The notes beneath the pieces are model-generated. The model was given only the letters and a program-made list of their open reading frames with translations. It had not been told where the DNA came from and made no database searches. From Allobosea sp. WAO (GTDB lineage: Bacteria; Pseudomonadota; Alphaproteobacteria; Rhizobiales; Beijerinckiaceae), in NCBI RefSeq assembly GCF_001509835.1, contig NZ_JXTJ01000004.1, positions 1-64,000 of the forward strand: a stretch of 64,000 bases of DNA, in the 5' to 3' direction. Below are positions 1 to 7,913 of the stretch, in pieces. Each line of letters opens with the position of its first letter. Position 1 is the first letter of the stretch. The position numbers and the translations under genes were made by a program.

Positions 1-56
1 CTCAGCCAGATCCTGCACTGAGGTAGGCCTTTTCCGGCCTCGGGCCGGCCTTCGGG

Positions 57-90
57 AACGGCGTCCGCTCAGGCGGGCGCCGTTTTCGTT
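57..90 (+). terminator. Rho-independent terminator of a gene left of the window
   Basis: A 12-bp stem (57-68 with 73-84, one G-U pair, loop TCAG) is followed by a T-rich tail TTTTCGTT. In frame 1 the first 21 bases read as codons ending in TGA at 19-21, so this probably ends a plus-strand gene whose body lies outside the window. Confidence 0.75.
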
Positions 91-121
91 TCGACACTCT
101 TCTGGATCGGTCGCAGCCCGC

Positions 122-136
122 GTTCACGATCGGTTC
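122..136 (+). promoter_or_regulatory. Possible LexA (SOS) box, weak
   Basis: GTTC at 122-125 and GTTC at 133-136 are separated by exactly seven bases, matching the alphaproteobacterial LexA pattern GTTC-N7-GTTC. It lies 73 bases before the start codon of the secreted protein at 209. Its interior (ACGATCG) is less AT-rich than in the other candidates here, so a chance match is quite possible. Confidence 0.3.
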
Positions 137-208
137 AAAAATTCCTGCCCATGGTCGCGCCAAGTCCGCGGCAGCCTCATCCGTTGCCGCCGTATCAGGA
201 GAACGACC

Positions 209-559
209 ATGAAGCGCATCATCCCCGCCCTCGTCGCGGTTCTGCTCGCTGGCGGCGGCGCCTATGCCCAGAGCCTGAACATCGGGCCGGGCGGCATCAC
301 GGTCGACCCGCGCACCCCGCAGGAGCGCGCGATGGACCGCGAGATTCGCCGCGATGAGAGGGAGCGGGAGATCCGTCGCGAAGAGCGCGCCCGCGAGCGC
401 GACGCCTATGAGCGTCGCCGTGAATGGGAACGCCGCCGCGAATGGGAGCGGCGTCGGGACTGGCGCGACGGTCGGCGCGGCGAGCGCTGCCGGACCATCA
501 CCACCACCGAGGAAACCCGCCGCGGGCCTGTGCGCCGGACGACCCGCATCTGCGATTGA
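209..559 (+). CDS. Secreted Arg/Glu-rich protein, paralogue 1
   Basis: The 116-residue product starts with a clear Sec signal peptide (KRIIPALVAVLLAGGGAYA, probable cleavage AYA-Q). A conserved SLNIGPGGITVDPRTP segment follows, then a very charged region with the six-residue unit ERRREW repeated, and a C-terminal tail with two cysteines (RCRTITTTEETRR...RICD). AGGAGAAC eight bases upstream supports the ATG. The next gene is a shorter paralogue with the same head and tail. It is presumably periplasmic, perhaps disulfide-bonded. I do not recognise a characterised family. Confidence 0.85.
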   Translation: MKRIIPALVAVLLAGGGAYAQSLNIGPGGITVDPRTPQERAMDREIRRDEREREIRREERARERDAYERRREWERRREWERRRDWRDGRRGERCRTITTTEETRRGPVRRTTRICD

Positions 560-582
560 TCGGTCTTTCCCGACCACATCGG

Positions 583-609
583 GCCGGCGCCGATTGCGCC
601 GGCCTTTTT
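583..609 (+). terminator. Rho-independent terminator
   Basis: A perfect 8-bp stem GCCGGCGC/GCGCCGGC with loop CGATT is followed by CTTTTT. It separates the two secreted paralogues, so each probably has its own transcript or the second is reached by read-through. Confidence 0.8.
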
Positions 610-691
610 CGTTCCTCAGGCCGACGGGCTGCGCGTTCGGAACTTTTCGGCGATTTTCCCGTTATTTGCCCCGAAAGCGGAGGAAAACGTC

Positions 692-979
692 ATGAAACTT
701 CTTCTCAGTACGCTCGCCGCCGGTCTGATGCTCGGCACTGTCGGCGCCAGCGCCCAGTCCGTGAACATCGGTCCCGGCGGCGTCACCGTCGATCCCCGCA
801 GCCCGCGCGAGCGCGCGATCGACCGGGACATTCGCCGCGAGGAGCGCTGGCGCGAGCGTGACCGCTATGAGCGCCGCCGCGACTGGCGGGCCGAGCGCGG
901 ACGCGATTGCCGGACCGTGACCGAGACCCGCGAGACGCCGCGCGGCGAGGTCAGGCGCACCACCCGCGTCTGCGACTGA
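692..979 (+). CDS. Secreted Arg/Glu-rich protein, paralogue 2
   Basis: The 95-residue product is a tandem duplicate of the gene at 209. It has a signal peptide (KLLLSTLAAGLMLGTVGASA), then SVNIGPGGVTVDPRSPRERA, then a charged segment with a single ERRRDW unit where the paralogue has three, and the tail DCRTVTETRETPRGEVRRTTRVCD split here as DCRTVTETRET and RRTTRVCD. Both C-terminal cysteines are kept. GGAGGAAAA eight bases upstream is a strong ribosome binding site. Function is unknown. Confidence 0.85.
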   Translation: MKLLLSTLAAGLMLGTVGASAQSVNIGPGGVTVDPRSPRERAIDRDIRREERWRERDRYERRRDWRAERGRDCRTVTETRETPRGEVRRTTRVCD

Positions 980-1008
980 CCACTGGACATTCCACAGCAG
1001 GGAATCGA

Positions 1009-1040
1009 AAGGCCCGTTCCGCAACAGCGGGACGGGCCTT
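1009..1040. terminator. Bidirectional hairpin terminator
   Basis: A 14-bp stem (one wobble pair) with loop AACA sits between the convergent secreted paralogue 2 and the phosphodiesterase gene. The T content after the stem is modest on both strands (GCTCTTGT on plus, TCGATTCC on minus). Confidence 0.6.
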
Positions 1041-1069
1041 GCTCTTGTCGGTCTGCTGTGCGGTGTCGG

Positions 1070-2230
1070 CTACTTCGCGTCGCGCGCCTTCACGGCCGTG
1101 CCCGGGAAATCGGAGAACAGCCCGTCGATGCCGAGCGCGAGGAACGCCTTGTACTCGGCAGCCGGATCCCCCTTGAAGTTGGAGGCGAGGCGCTTGGGCT
1201 CGCTGCGGAAGGTCCAGGTGTGGACGAACAGTCCGGCGGCGTGCGCGTCCTTGACGACATTGGTCGGCGCGATCAGCATCCGGTCCTGCTCGTCGATCTT
1301 GCCGTCGCCGTTCAGATCCTTCGGCTTGCCGTCGTCGCCGATCACCTGCTTGCCGGCCAGAATATAGGGCTTCCAGGGGCCGACACCGTCGGCATAGGTC
1401 TTGATCTCCTTCAGACCCTCGGCGGTGACGAGGTCCTTGAAGGTGCGTTTGTCACCGGTGACGACGAAATCATAGGGCTTGTCGAAGGGGGCGGCGAGCA
1501 CGATGCCGCCGTCCTTGTCGACATCGTCGGCATCGACGAGCTGGACGAGGCGCAATTGCGTCTTGCCGCGCAGATATTTGAGATTGGCGGTCTCGAAGCT
1601 TTGGATGATCACCGGCGAGCTCTTCTCGGTCCAGCCGGCGGCCTTGAGCTGGTCGAGCATGCGATCCTCGAGCGGCAGGCCGATCGCGGCATGGAAGATC
1701 GGGTGCTTGGTCTCCGGATAGATGCCGATAGTGCGGCCGGTCCGGGCGCTCTCGGCCTTGGCGAGGTCGATCACCTGCTGCAGCGTCGGAATCTCGAACT
1801 TGCCGTTATGCGACTGGTCGCGATCGGCGAAGGCCTGCTTGGCCCGCAGGGTCTTGAGCTCGGCCAGGGTGAAGTCGCCGGCGAACCAGTCATTGGTGTC
1901 GACGCCGTCGACCTTCTTGATGGTCTTGCGCGCGGCGAATTCGGGCCGGGTCGAGACGTCGGTGGTGCCCGACAGCATCGGCTCGTGCCGCGCCACCAGC
2001 ACTCCGTCCTTGGTCGCGACCAGGTCCGGCTCGATGAAGTCGGCGCCCTGTTCGATCGCAAGCTTATAGGCTTCCAGCGTGTGCTCGGGCAGGGTGCCGC
2101 TGGCACCGCGATGGGCGACGATCAGCGCCGGCTTGCCGTCGAGCGTCGGCGCCTGGGCGAGGGCGGCTGGCGCCGAGAGGGCGAGGGCGAATGTGGCCAG
2201 CAGCGAGGCCGAATGCAGCGAGGGCTTCAT
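1070..2230 (-). CDS. glpQ: Periplasmic glycerophosphodiester phosphodiesterase (GlpQ type)
   Basis: The 386-residue product is predicted to hydrolyse glycerophosphodiesters to glycerol-3-phosphate and an alcohol in the periplasm. A Sec signal peptide ends at ALA-Q about residue 26. The GDPD catalytic start is [15 protein letters not shown] with His40-Arg41, followed by [20 protein letters not shown], whose metal-ligand Glu-Pro-Asp and second His are visible. A calcium-loop-like [12 protein letters not shown] lies near residues 305-316. The ATG at 2230 is chosen over an upstream codon because the signal peptide begins there and AAGGA lies ten bases upstream. Uptake genes (glpT/ugp) are not adjacent. 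Confidence 0.92.
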   Translation of the reverse strand: MKPSLHSASLLATFALALSAPAALAQAPTLDGKPALIVAHRGASGTLPEHTLEAYKLAIEQGADFIEPDLVATKDGVLVARHEPMLSGTTDVSTRPEFAARKTIKKVDGVDTNDWFAGDFTLAELKTLRAKQAFADRDQSHNGKFEIPTLQQVIDLAKAESARTGRTIGIYPETKHPIFHAAIGLPLEDRMLDQLKAAGWTEKSSPVIIQSFETANLKYLRGKTQLRLVQLVDADDVDKDGGIVLAAPFDKPYDFVVTGDKRTFKDLVTAEGLKEIKTYADGVGPWKPYILAGKQVIGDDGKPKDLNGDGKIDEQDRMLIAPTNVVKDAHAAGLFVHTWTFRSEPKRLASNFKGDPAAEYKAFLALGIDGLFSDFPGTAVKARDAK

Positions 2231-2316
2231 GACGATCCGATCCTTGGTCGCAAAATCAGGCGGCAAGCGTGGTCGGTCGATATGACAGCGCTTTGAAGGC
2301 GGCGCTCTTGTTGTTG

Positions 2317-2337
2317 GGGCGCCGGTTTCCGGCGCCC
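2317..2337. terminator. Hairpin, possible terminator of the small lipoprotein gene
   Basis: A perfect 9-bp stem GGGCGCCGG/CCGGCGCCC with loop TTT lies just after the lipoprotein stop codon on the minus strand. No T-tract follows on that strand, so termination is uncertain. Confidence 0.4.
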
Positions 2338-2352
2338 GCCTCGGCTCAATTC

Positions 2353-2493
2353 TCAGCGCCGGCCGCTTTCCAGCTTGGTCTTGGCATCGACCGGCTTGGC
2401 CGGCGGCGGGGTCAGGTCCTGCTGCTGGGTGGCGCAGGCGGCGAGCGAAAGGCAGAACAGGCCAGCGACGGCAAGGCGGGTGAGCTTGGACAT
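2353..2493 (-). CDS. Small lipoprotein, 46 aa
   Basis: The reading frame ATG...TGA encodes [20 protein letters not shown] followed by 26 residues rich in Gln, Pro and Lys. The lipobox L-A-A-C with Cys20 marks it as a lipoprotein. The mature part ([13 protein letters not shown]...) is short and likely unstructured, ending in ESGRR. GAGG about ten bases upstream fits a ribosome binding site. It lies divergently from rsmB and upstream of the GlpQ gene on the same strand. It resembles the short Pro-rich lipoproteins common in Hyphomicrobiales. Function is unknown. Confidence 0.65.
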   Translation of the reverse strand: MSKLTRLAVAGLFCLSLAACATQQQDLTPPPAKPVDAKTKLESGRR

Positions 2494-2642
2494 TGACGAC
2501 GGCCTCGAAGCTGGGTTGGCGTTGCGTAAGCTATTGTGTCGTCTTTCTGCTTGTGGAACGACGGCGTCAAGAGCCCCTAGCCCAGTTCAGAATCGGTCGA
2601 GATCGCGCGCGATCCGACAGGCATAATCCCAGGAAGCCGGAC

Positions 2643-3941
2643 ATGACTCCCGCCGCCCGCATCAGCGCCGCCATCGAGGTCCTGGCCGATCTGATCCAGC
2701 GCCGCCGGCCTGCCGCCGATGCCTTGAAGGATTGGGGGCTGGCCCGTCGTTTCGCGGGTTCCAAGGATCGCGCTGCCGTGGCCTCGCTGGTCTACGATGC
2801 CTTGCGGCGCCGGGCGTCCTCGGCCCACGCGCTCGGCGAGGAGACGCCGCGGGCGCTGGTGCTCGGCATGCTGGTCAGCCAGCGCGGGCTTCGGCCCGAC
2901 GAGATCGCCGCCCTGTTCACCGGCCAGAACCATGCGCCCGCGCCTCTGACCGAGTTCGAGGTCGCCGGGCTCGCCACCTTCGATCTCTCGGCTGCGCCGG
3001 GCTGGGTTCGCGCCGACGTTCCCGAATGGCTCTGGCCCTCCTTCGTCGAGGCCTTCGCCGAGCACGCCATCGCCGAAGGCGAGGGGCTTGCGGCGCGCGC
3101 GCCCGTCGATATCCGCACCAACCGCCTGAAGACCGGGCGCGACGCGCTGCGCGCGGCCCTGTCGCATCTCCAGCCGGAAATGGGCGCCTGGTCGCCGGAT
3201 GCGTTGCGCTTCCAGCCCGGCCCCGACGGGCGTGGACCGACGCTGCAGAGCGAGCCAGCCTTCTTCGCCGGCGAGTTCGAGATCCAGGACGAAGGCTCGC
3301 AGCTCGTCGCTGCCTTGGCCGGGGCGAGGCCGGGCGACAGCGTGATCGATCTTTGTGCCGGCGCCGGCGGCAAGACCCTGGCGCTCGCTGCCATGATGGG
3401 AAATGAGGGCCGCATCTTCGCGACCGATCTCGACAGTCGCCGGCTATCGCCGCTCCACGACCGGCTGACGCGCTCCGGCGCGAGCAATGTCGAGGTGCGC
3501 GTGCCGCGCAGCCGCGGCCATGACGCGCTCTCCGATCTCGCAGGCACGGCCGATCTCGTGCTGGTCGACGCTCCTTGCACGGGCTCAGGCACCTGGCGGC
3601 GCAATCCCGATGCGAAATGGCGCGTGCGCCCCGGCGCGCTCGCCGAGCGGATCAGGGAGCAGGCCGAGGTGCTGGACCGCGCGGCGGGGCTGGTCAGGTC
3701 GGGCGGGCGGATCGCCTACATCACCTGCTCGGTCCTGCCCGAGGAGAACGACGTCGCGGTCGAAGCCTTCCTGGAGCGCCATCCCGGTTTCGCCCTGGTT
3801 CCGATGCGTGACCTGTTGAGCGCCGGCGAGGTCGATTACGGCCTCCTCGCACGTTTCGCGACGCAGAGCGGGCTGCAATTGTCGCCGGCGCGAACCGGGA
3901 CGGACGGGTTCTATCTGAGCTGCCTCGCGGCGCCGGGCTGA
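2643..3941 (+). CDS. rsmB: 16S rRNA m5C methyltransferase, RsmB family
   Basis: The 432-residue product is a SAM-dependent RNA cytosine-C5 methyltransferase of the RsmB/Nop2 family, whose E. coli member modifies C967 of 16S rRNA. The N-terminal part is NusB-like helical. The SAM-binding motif I is DLCAGAGGKT near residue 236. Motif IV VDAPCTGSG carries the Pro-Cys pair, and motif VI ITCSVLPEEN near residue 360 carries the nucleophilic Cys. The start MTPAARIS is preceded by AGGAAG at good spacing. guaA follows after 50 bases, the usual order in Hyphomicrobiales. Confidence 0.92.
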   Translation: MTPAARISAAIEVLADLIQRRRPAADALKDWGLARRFAGSKDRAAVASLVYDALRRRASSAHALGEETPRALVLGMLVSQRGLRPDEIAALFTGQNHAPAPLTEFEVAGLATFDLSAAPGWVRADVPEWLWPSFVEAFAEHAIAEGEGLAARAPVDIRTNRLKTGRDALRAALSHLQPEMGAWSPDALRFQPGPDGRGPTLQSEPAFFAGEFEIQDEGSQLVAALAGARPGDSVIDLCAGAGGKTLALAAMMGNEGRIFATDLDSRRLSPLHDRLTRSGASNVEVRVPRSRGHDALSDLAGTADLVLVDAPCTGSGTWRRNPDAKWRVRPGALAERIREQAEVLDRAAGLVRSGGRIAYITCSVLPEENDVAVEAFLERHPGFALVPMRDLLSAGEVDYGLLARFATQSGLQLSPARTGTDGFYLSCLAAPG

Positions 3942-3991
3942 GCTGCGTCTGGGCCGTTGCGCGCTCGCCCGCGATGGCGTAACCGAGCGCG

Positions 3992-5566
3992 ATGAGCGCC
4001 CAGCCCCAGAACCCCGTCCACGACTCCATCCTCATCATCGACTTCGGCAGTCAGGTGACGCAGCTGATCGCGCGTCGCGTGCGCGAGATCGGCGTCTATT
4101 GCGAGATCGCCCCGTTCCAGTCGGCTTCCGAGGCCTTCGCCCGGATGAAGCCGAAGGGCGTGATCTTCTCCGGCGGCCCCGCCTCGGTGCCGGACGCGAA
4201 CTCGCCGCGTGCGCCGCAGGAGGTCTTCTCCTCTGGCCTGCCGGTCCTCGGCATCTGCTATGGGCAGCAGACCATGGCCCATCAGCTCGGTGGCAAGGTC
4301 GAGGGCGGCCATGCCGCCGAATTCGGCCGCGCCGATGTCGAGATCGTTACGCCGTCGGCCTTGTTCGAAGGCATCTGGGAGCAGGGCGGCCGCTACCCGG
4401 TCTGGATGAGCCATGGCGACCGCGTCACGCAGCTCCCCGCCGGCTTCACGGTCAAGGCGACCTCGGAGAACGCACCCTATGCGGTGGCGAGCGACGAGGA
4501 CAGGCGCTTCTACTCGACCATGTTCCACCCCGAGGTGGTGCACACGCCGGATGGCGGCAAGCTGCTGCGCAACTTCGTCGTCGACATCTGCGGCTGCAAG
4601 CCCGACTGGAGCATGTCGGCCTATCGCGCCGAGATGCAGAAGAAGATCCGCGACCAGGTTGGCACCGGCCGGGTGATCTGCGGGCTCTCCGGCGGCGTCG
4701 ACTCGGCCGTCGCGGCCGTGCTGATCCACGAGGCGATCGGCGACCAGCTGACCTGCGTCTTCGTCGACCACGGCCTGATGCGGATGAACGAGGCCGAAGA
4801 GGTCGTTCGTCTCTTCCGCGATCACTACAATATCCCGCTGGTTCATGTTGAAGCCGAAGAGCTTTTCCTCTCAGAACTCGCCAAATGCGGCTCCGACCCC
4901 GAGGCCAAGCGAAAGACGATCGGCCGGCTCTTCATCGATGTCTTCGACGCGGAGGCGGCCAAGCTCGGCGGCGCCGATTTCCTCGCCCAAGGCACGCTCT
5001 ATCCTGACGTGATCGAGAGCGTCTCGTTCAGCGGCGGGCCTTCGGTGACGATCAAGAGCCACCACAATGTCGGCGGCCTGCCCGAGCGCATGAAGATGAA
5101 GCTCGTCGAGCCGCTGCGTGAGCTGTTCAAGGACGAGGTCCGCGTGCTCGGCCGCGAGCTCGGCCTGCCCGAGGCCTTCGTCGGCCGCCATCCCTTCCCG
5201 GGGCCGGGCCTCGCCATCCGCTGCCCCGGCGAGATCACCAAGGAGAAGCTCGACATTCTGCGCAAGGCGGATGCGATCTATCTCGAGGAGATCCGCAAGG
5301 CTGGGCTCTACGACGTGATCTGGCAGGCGTTCGCTGTGCTGCTGCCGGTGCGCACCGTCGGCGTGATGGGCGACTACCGCACCTACGATCATGTCTGCGC
5401 CCTGCGCGCCGTCACCTCGGTCGACGGCATGACCGCCGACTTCTACCCCTACGACATGGCCTTCCTCGGCCGCACCGCGACCCGCATCATCAACGAGGTC
5501 AAGGGCATCAACCGGGTGGTCTACGATGTGACGAGCAAGCCGCCCGGTACGATCGAGTGGGAATGA
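3992..5566 (+). CDS. guaA: GMP synthase (glutamine-hydrolysing)
   Basis: This 524-residue enzyme converts XMP to GMP using ATP and glutamine. The class I glutamine amidotransferase domain spans about residues 12-200, with nucleophile Cys89 in GICYGQQ and the His-Glu pair in FHPEVVH. The ATP-pyrophosphatase domain begins with the loop [10 protein letters not shown] near residue 232, and the C-terminal GMP synthase dimerisation domain ends in KPPGTIEWE, the canonical C-terminus. It probably shares a transcript with rsmB. Confidence 0.98.
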   Translation: MSAQPQNPVHDSILIIDFGSQVTQLIARRVREIGVYCEIAPFQSASEAFARMKPKGVIFSGGPASVPDANSPRAPQEVFSSGLPVLGICYGQQTMAHQLGGKVEGGHAAEFGRADVEIVTPSALFEGIWEQGGRYPVWMSHGDRVTQLPAGFTVKATSENAPYAVASDEDRRFYSTMFHPEVVHTPDGGKLLRNFVVDICGCKPDWSMSAYRAEMQKKIRDQVGTGRVICGLSGGVDSAVAAVLIHEAIGDQLTCVFVDHGLMRMNEAEEVVRLFRDHYNIPLVHVEAEELFLSELAKCGSDPEAKRKTIGRLFIDVFDAEAAKLGGADFLAQGTLYPDVIESVSFSGGPSVTIKSHHNVGGLPERMKMKLVEPLRELFKDEVRVLGRELGLPEAFVGRHPFPGPGLAIRCPGEITKEKLDILRKADAIYLEEIRKAGLYDVIWQAFAVLLPVRTVGVMGDYRTYDHVCALRAVTSVDGMTADFYPYDMAFLGRTATRIINEVKGINRVVYDVTSKPPGTIEWE

Positions 5567-5649
5567 TCCGGTAGCGTCGGGATAGGCTTTGCCTTTAGCT
5601 CGGCCTGCCGCATGAGGCATGCGCAACGTTCAATGGCATGCTCGTAGAC

Positions 5650-5673
5650 CGCACTCGCCGACTGGCGAGTGCG
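5650..5673. terminator. Hairpin between convergent genes
   Basis: A perfect 10-bp stem CGCACTCGCC/GGCGAGTGCG with loop GACT lies between guaA and the convergent monooxygenase gene. No strong T-tract follows in either direction. Confidence 0.5.
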
Positions 5674-5684
5674 AACTCGCCAGA

Positions 5685-6905
5685 TCACCACGGGATCGGC
5701 GCACGAACACCTGTCGCGGCGAGATCAAGCCCTGTCCCGTCGAGGCCGCTCATCGCCAGGACATCGGCGCGCTGACGACTGGATGAGGCAAGTCGCGTCA
5801 GTCGAAGCGCCAGATTGACGATGATCTGGGACCCGGGCCAGCGCCCGAGCACACTCGTACTTTCATCCTGGCCCTGTTGCTGAAGCCTGTCGACCTGTGG
5901 TCGACGATCTTGTTCGAAGCGAGCCAGGGCAACGGAAATCTCCCCGTCCGGCTGTCCGGCCGCGATGTGGCTGGCAAGTGCCAGTGCGTCGACCAGGGCG
6001 CAGTTCGCGCCTTGGCCCAGGTTCGGGCTCATGGCATGCGCAGCATCGCCAATCAGGACCAAATTGCCGCAAGACCAGGCGTCACACCGCACGCTTCGGT
6101 GTTGCAGGCGCACCATGTCATCCCAACTGCTGTACTGTGATAAAGTGCGACGCATCGGGGGAAAGCGTCGGCATACATCGTCTCTCCAACCGGCGAACTC
6201 TCGGTCTGCCGCGCCGACGGCCGTTCGACTGGCTTCGCCCCAGAACCAGAACGTTACATCGCGCCCCATGGGCAGCATGCCGCAGGCCTCTGACCCGCTT
6301 AGATATTCTCCGTGGCAGTCGGCCTGAACCGAATACGGAACGACTCCTTGAACACTGCCTTCCACCACCGGCCAAAGATGAGTGGAGATTCCGGCCACCT
6401 TCCGTACCGCCGATTTGACGCCATCCGCGCCGACGATGAGATTGCCCGAAACCGATATGATTCCGTCTGCTGTTTCGCAGATCAGCGCTGACGCGGCCCG
6501 CCTCGTTTCGACGGCTTTTACTTTGCAGCCCAGGTGAGTTGTGACGCGCGCCCTGACACAGGCTTGCCAGAGAATGTCGTGCAGTCGGGCACGATGGATG
6601 CAGACCGGCCAGTACTGCGGAGGAAGGTGGACATTCACTTCGGTCGACGCCAGGCAGCGGCCGCTTGAATCGCGTAGCGCGAAGCGTGGTATTGCTGTTC
6701 CGAGGGCGCGAACCTGGTCGCCCAACCCGAGGGCGTCGAGCACCATCAGCCCGTTGGCTTGCAGCAGGATGCCCGCGCCCACAGGTGCAAAAGCGCGGAC
6801 CCGTTCAACGATGGTGGCTTCGGCGCCGGCTTTTCGAAAGGCCAGCGCGGCTGCCAGGCCCGCTATGCCCCCACCGGCGATCGCAACTTCAAAGCGCCCT
6901 GGCAT
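5685..6905 (-). CDS. FAD-dependent aromatic-ring monooxygenase
   Basis: The 406-residue product is a class A flavoprotein monooxygenase of the salicylate/3-hydroxybenzoate hydroxylase group. The Rossmann motif AIAGGGIAGLAAALAFRKAG at the N-terminus binds the FAD ADP moiety. The GD motif region VLIGDAAHAMSPNLGQGAN near residue 290 contacts FAD and NAD(P)H. The TetR regulator 50 bases upstream on the same strand probably shares its transcript. The substrate cannot be told from sequence. A benzoate-type transporter lies about 3 kb away, which is suggestive only. Confidence 0.88.
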   Translation of the reverse strand: MPGRFEVAIAGGGIAGLAAALAFRKAGAEATIVERVRAFAPVGAGILLQANGLMVLDALGLGDQVRALGTAIPRFALRDSSGRCLASTEVNVHLPPQYWPVCIHRARLHDILWQACVRARVTTHLGCKVKAVETRRAASALICETADGIISVSGNLIVGADGVKSAVRKVAGISTHLWPVVEGSVQGVVPYSVQADCHGEYLSGSEACGMLPMGRDVTFWFWGEASRTAVGAADREFAGWRDDVCRRFPPMRRTLSQYSSWDDMVRLQHRSVRCDAWSCGNLVLIGDAAHAMSPNLGQGANCALVDALALASHIAAGQPDGEISVALARFEQDRRPQVDRLQQQGQDESTSVLGRWPGSQIIVNLALRLTRLASSSRQRADVLAMSGLDGTGLDLAATGVRAPIPW

Positions 6906-6955
6906 CGAAAATCCCTTCCGTGTTGGAAGCTACGGGAATTCGGTCGGGCTTCCGG

Positions 6956-7582
6956 TCAGTGGCCTCGCTCGTCTGCCGTACAGTCCGGCGCCGCAAGCAT
7001 GCTCCGGAGCAGGTGATCGACGCCGCGAGCAAGCCGGCACTTGTCGATTTCCGGAGAAAGCACCGCGCGCCCGGCGATGCCGTCAAAGAGGGCGATCAGC
7101 AGGAACACCACGGTATCCGGGTCGAGCTCGGGGGCCACATGGCCGGCCATCTGTCCTCTCTGCAACGCGGCCGATAGTTGCTCACGCAGCTCCGTCTCGT
7201 TCTGCTCGAATGCCGCCTTGACCGCCGGGTTGCGGGTGGCTTCGGCCGCGACTTCGAGGGACAGGCGCCCATAGTTTTCGTCAGTCAGGCCGTTGACCAA
7301 CTCTGGAACGGCATCCGCAAGCGCGGAGACGATGTTCGGCGATGCGTTGAGATGGGAAACGAGCTTTGCCGCTTCGGCGCGCTCTTCTTCGGCGAAGGCC
7401 ACGATGATGGATTCCTTGGTCGGGAAGTAGCGGTAGAGTGCTCCGGCGCTCATCCCCGAGGCCTCGCAGATCTCCTGCATCGTGGTCTGATGAATGCCCT
7501 TGCGGGCGAAGCCATCGGCAGCCGCGCGGAGAACCTGCTGCCTGCGATGCTTGTGCAACTCGTCATTGCGCGTCCGGGCCAT
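6956..7582 (-). CDS. TetR/AcrR family transcriptional regulator
   Basis: The 208-residue product has an N-terminal helix-turn-helix (about residues 14-60, ending ASGMSAGALYRYFPTKESII, the TetR signature) and a helical ligand-binding C-terminal domain. It precedes the FAD monooxygenase by 50 bases, so it probably controls the pair. The AT-rich leader holds a 33-bp inverted repeat (7643-7675) that could be its operator. The ligand is likely the monooxygenase substrate or an analogue (inference). Confidence 0.92.
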   Translation of the reverse strand: MARTRNDELHKHRRQQVLRAAADGFARKGIHQTTMQEICEASGMSAGALYRYFPTKESIIVAFAEEERAEAAKLVSHLNASPNIVSALADAVPELVNGLTDENYGRLSLEVAAEATRNPAVKAAFEQNETELREQLSAALQRGQMAGHVAPELDPDTVVFLLIALFDGIAGRAVLSPEIDKCRLARGVDHLLRSMLAAPDCTADERGH

Positions 7583-7913
7583 GATGTCCTCTACATAATG
7601 CGGTTGACCGTTCTCTTTTATGAAAGGGCACAGCGCGAGTCTATAAATAATAGAATGGCCATCCGCATTATTTATGCCAGTGGCGTACCGTTTTGCCTGG
7701 CTGCAAGCAGGTCGGACATCGCAGGCGGACTATGCCAAGTGGAGACGGCGTGAATTGCATGGCGCAGCCGGACGGTGGCGAGGCTCCGGCGCCGTTCGTC
7801 TTGGGGCATTGGAAGTCGGGGGCCCCGCGGACGCAATGTGGCAAACTGGCGGGAATGATCCGGCGCCAGAGCGGCGTCGCGGAGCGGCCGGCGGCCGGTG
7901 GCGATCTGCCGCT
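7583..7913. other. 331-bp intergenic region, AT-rich at its left end
   Basis: No convincing gene was found. The left third (7590-7680) is conspicuously AT-rich compared with its surroundings and holds the inverted repeats described separately, so it is probably the promoter and operator of the TetR-monooxygenase pair. The right part is GC-rich with only short overlapping frames of unusual composition. Confidence 0.6.
7643..7675. promoter_or_regulatory. Candidate TetR operator: 33-bp inverted repeat
   Basis: ATAAATAAT (7643-7651) and its exact complement ATTATTTAT (7667-7675) flank a 15-base spacer. The spacer contains the palindrome ATGGCCAT (7655-7662), centred within one base of the same axis. 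A second arm pair overlaps it: ATAATGCGG (7595-7603) with CCGCATTAT (7663-7671). The site is 60-90 bases upstream of the TetR start codon. Confidence 0.5.

Noticed and set aside
1..21. Six codons and a TGA at the left edge
   Set aside because: Too short to call a gene; only used to explain the terminator at 57-90.
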